Shown here one piece after another: positions 29,206-29,744 of a stretch of 29,744 nucleotides of DNA. Made by a program: the position numbers and the translations under genes. Source of the DNA: Alkalibaculum bacchi (GTDB lineage: Bacteria > Bacillota > Clostridia > Eubacteriales > Alkalibacteraceae); assembly GCF_937875145.1 (NCBI RefSeq), contig NZ_CALNCS010000015.1:1-29744 (forward strand), written 5' to 3'. Below the pieces are notes generated by a model. That model was given only the letters and a program-made list of their open reading frames with translations. It ran no database searches and was not told the DNA's origin. Every line of letters begins with the position of its first letter. Position 1 is the first letter of the stretch.

Positions 29206-29744
29206 ATGAGAGACAGTATTATAAATTTAGAGTCTGAAGCAATTGCCGTTAGAAGGTATTTACATACAATTCCAGAAGAAGGATTTAAGGAATACAAGAC
29301 AACTGAGTATATTTACAATTACTTATCTGATCTAGGTATTAAGACAATAGAGAAAGTGGCGACAACTGGAATTATTGCTTTTTTTCCTGGAGAATCTAAG
29401 GACGAAACCATAGCCTTTCGAGCAGATATGGATGGATTATCTATAGACGAGGAGAACGCATGCGAATATGTATCTACTCATAAAGGTATGATGCACGGGT
29501 GTGGGCATGATGGACATATGACGATTCTTCTTTTGATGGCTAAGTATATGGTAGATAATCACATTACTCCTAAAAAGAATGTGCTTCTTATTTTTCAACC
29601 TGCTGAGGAAGGTCCTGGAGGGGCAGAAATCATCATCAAAGAAGGTATCTTGCAAAAGTATAAGGTAAAGAAAATATATGGCTGTCACATTATGCCTACT
29701 GTAGAAGAAGGGACAATAGGGTGCAAGCCTGGCCCTCTTATGGC
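29206..29744 (+). CDS. M20D amidohydrolase, probable N-acetyldiaminopimelate deacetylase (partial)
   Basis: The N-terminal 179 residues of a zinc/metal amidohydrolase, cut by the window end. The start is RRYLHTIPEEGF, then FRADMDGLSI, MMHGCGHDGHM (metal ligands C99, H101), FQPAEEGPGGA (E134/E135) and GCHIMP (H161). The fragment resembles Bacillus N-acetyl-DAP deacetylase (YkuR/DapL) in several stretches, and the neighbouring dapH makes the N-acetyl intermediates this enzyme would deacetylate. Other M20D amidohydrolases (hippurate or IAA-amino-acid type) share these motifs, so the specific role is inference. ATG 29206 follows GGAGGAG. A TATAAT at about 29120 may be its -10. Confidence 0.8.
   Translation, partial: MRDSIINLESEAIAVRRYLHTIPEEGFKEYKTTEYIYNYLSDLGIKTIEKVATTGIIAFFPGESKDETIAFRADMDGLSIDEENACEYVSTHKGMMHGCGHDGHMTILLLMAKYMVDNHITPKKNVLLIFQPAEEGPGGAEIIIKEGILQKYKVKKIYGCHIMPTVEEGTIGCKPGPLM

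Overview
The window reads as low-GC, spore-forming Clostridia (Firmicutes). The Alkaliphilus/Peptostreptococcales side of the class is my guess from gene style, not something the sequence proves. Supporting signs are strong GGAGG ribosome sites with many TTG/GTG starts, a Spo0E-like gene, PdaB-type deacetylase, a DUF4364 gene, an acetyl-type diaminopimelate pathway, a lysine riboswitch and a c-di-GMP-I riboswitch.

Layout. 1-2671: leader with an intrinsic terminator, then an atypical DASS/SLC13-like transporter and an enlarged dihydropteroate synthase. 2704-2946: frameshifted remnant of an EamA/DMT permease. 3047-4402 (-): RlmD/TrmA-type 23S rRNA m5U methyltransferase. 4547-5149: intracellular zinc-phospholipase-C-like protein. 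5325-8841: operon of M19 dipeptidase, PUA-less glutamate 5-kinase and an ABC exporter. 8982-9131: 49-aa membrane peptide gene. 9279-11854 (-): SsuABC/NMT1-type importer. 12060-13040: SIR2-like protein whose usual catalytic histidine position is Phe. 13185-13352: 55-aa small protein. 13431-14534: MGDG-synthase/UgtP-like glycosyltransferase. 14717-16149 (-): mgtE preceded by a 27-codon leader ORF and two mutually exclusive hairpins. 16474-19119: valS. 19292-19770: c-di-GMP riboswitch, terminator, Spo0A-box-like sites and a Spo0E-like gene. 19899-20426 (-): DUF4364. 20830-23454: pdaB-like deacetylase, truncated Mur-ligase-like protein and a tandem-OB SSB-like protein. 23687-28493 (-): lysine/DAP genes lysC, dapH, dapB, dapA and asd, with a lysine riboswitch upstream of asd. 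29206-end: M20 amidohydrolase, probably the N-acetyl-DAP deacetylase, cut by the window edge.

How the genes work together. asd, dapA, dapB, dapH, lysC and the M20 enzyme cover most of the aspartate-to-DAP route through N-acetylated intermediates. Only the asd-dapA-dapB transcript sits directly behind the lysine riboswitch. The c-di-GMP/Spo0E block could connect second-messenger signalling to entry into sporulation. The mgtE leader looks like a Mg2+-sensing leader peptide of the MgtL kind; this is the strongest candidate for an undescribed regulatory system here.

Repeats. A 138-bp element occurs twice in inverted orientation (20501-20638 and 28944-29081) with 119/138 identities by hand alignment and no gaps. 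It brackets the pdaB-to-asd segment. Three short hairpin elements sharing the TTAGAACTTA end lie at about 5.25, 9.13 and 16.38 kb. No CRISPR array, rRNA, tRNA, transposase or phage gene was seen.
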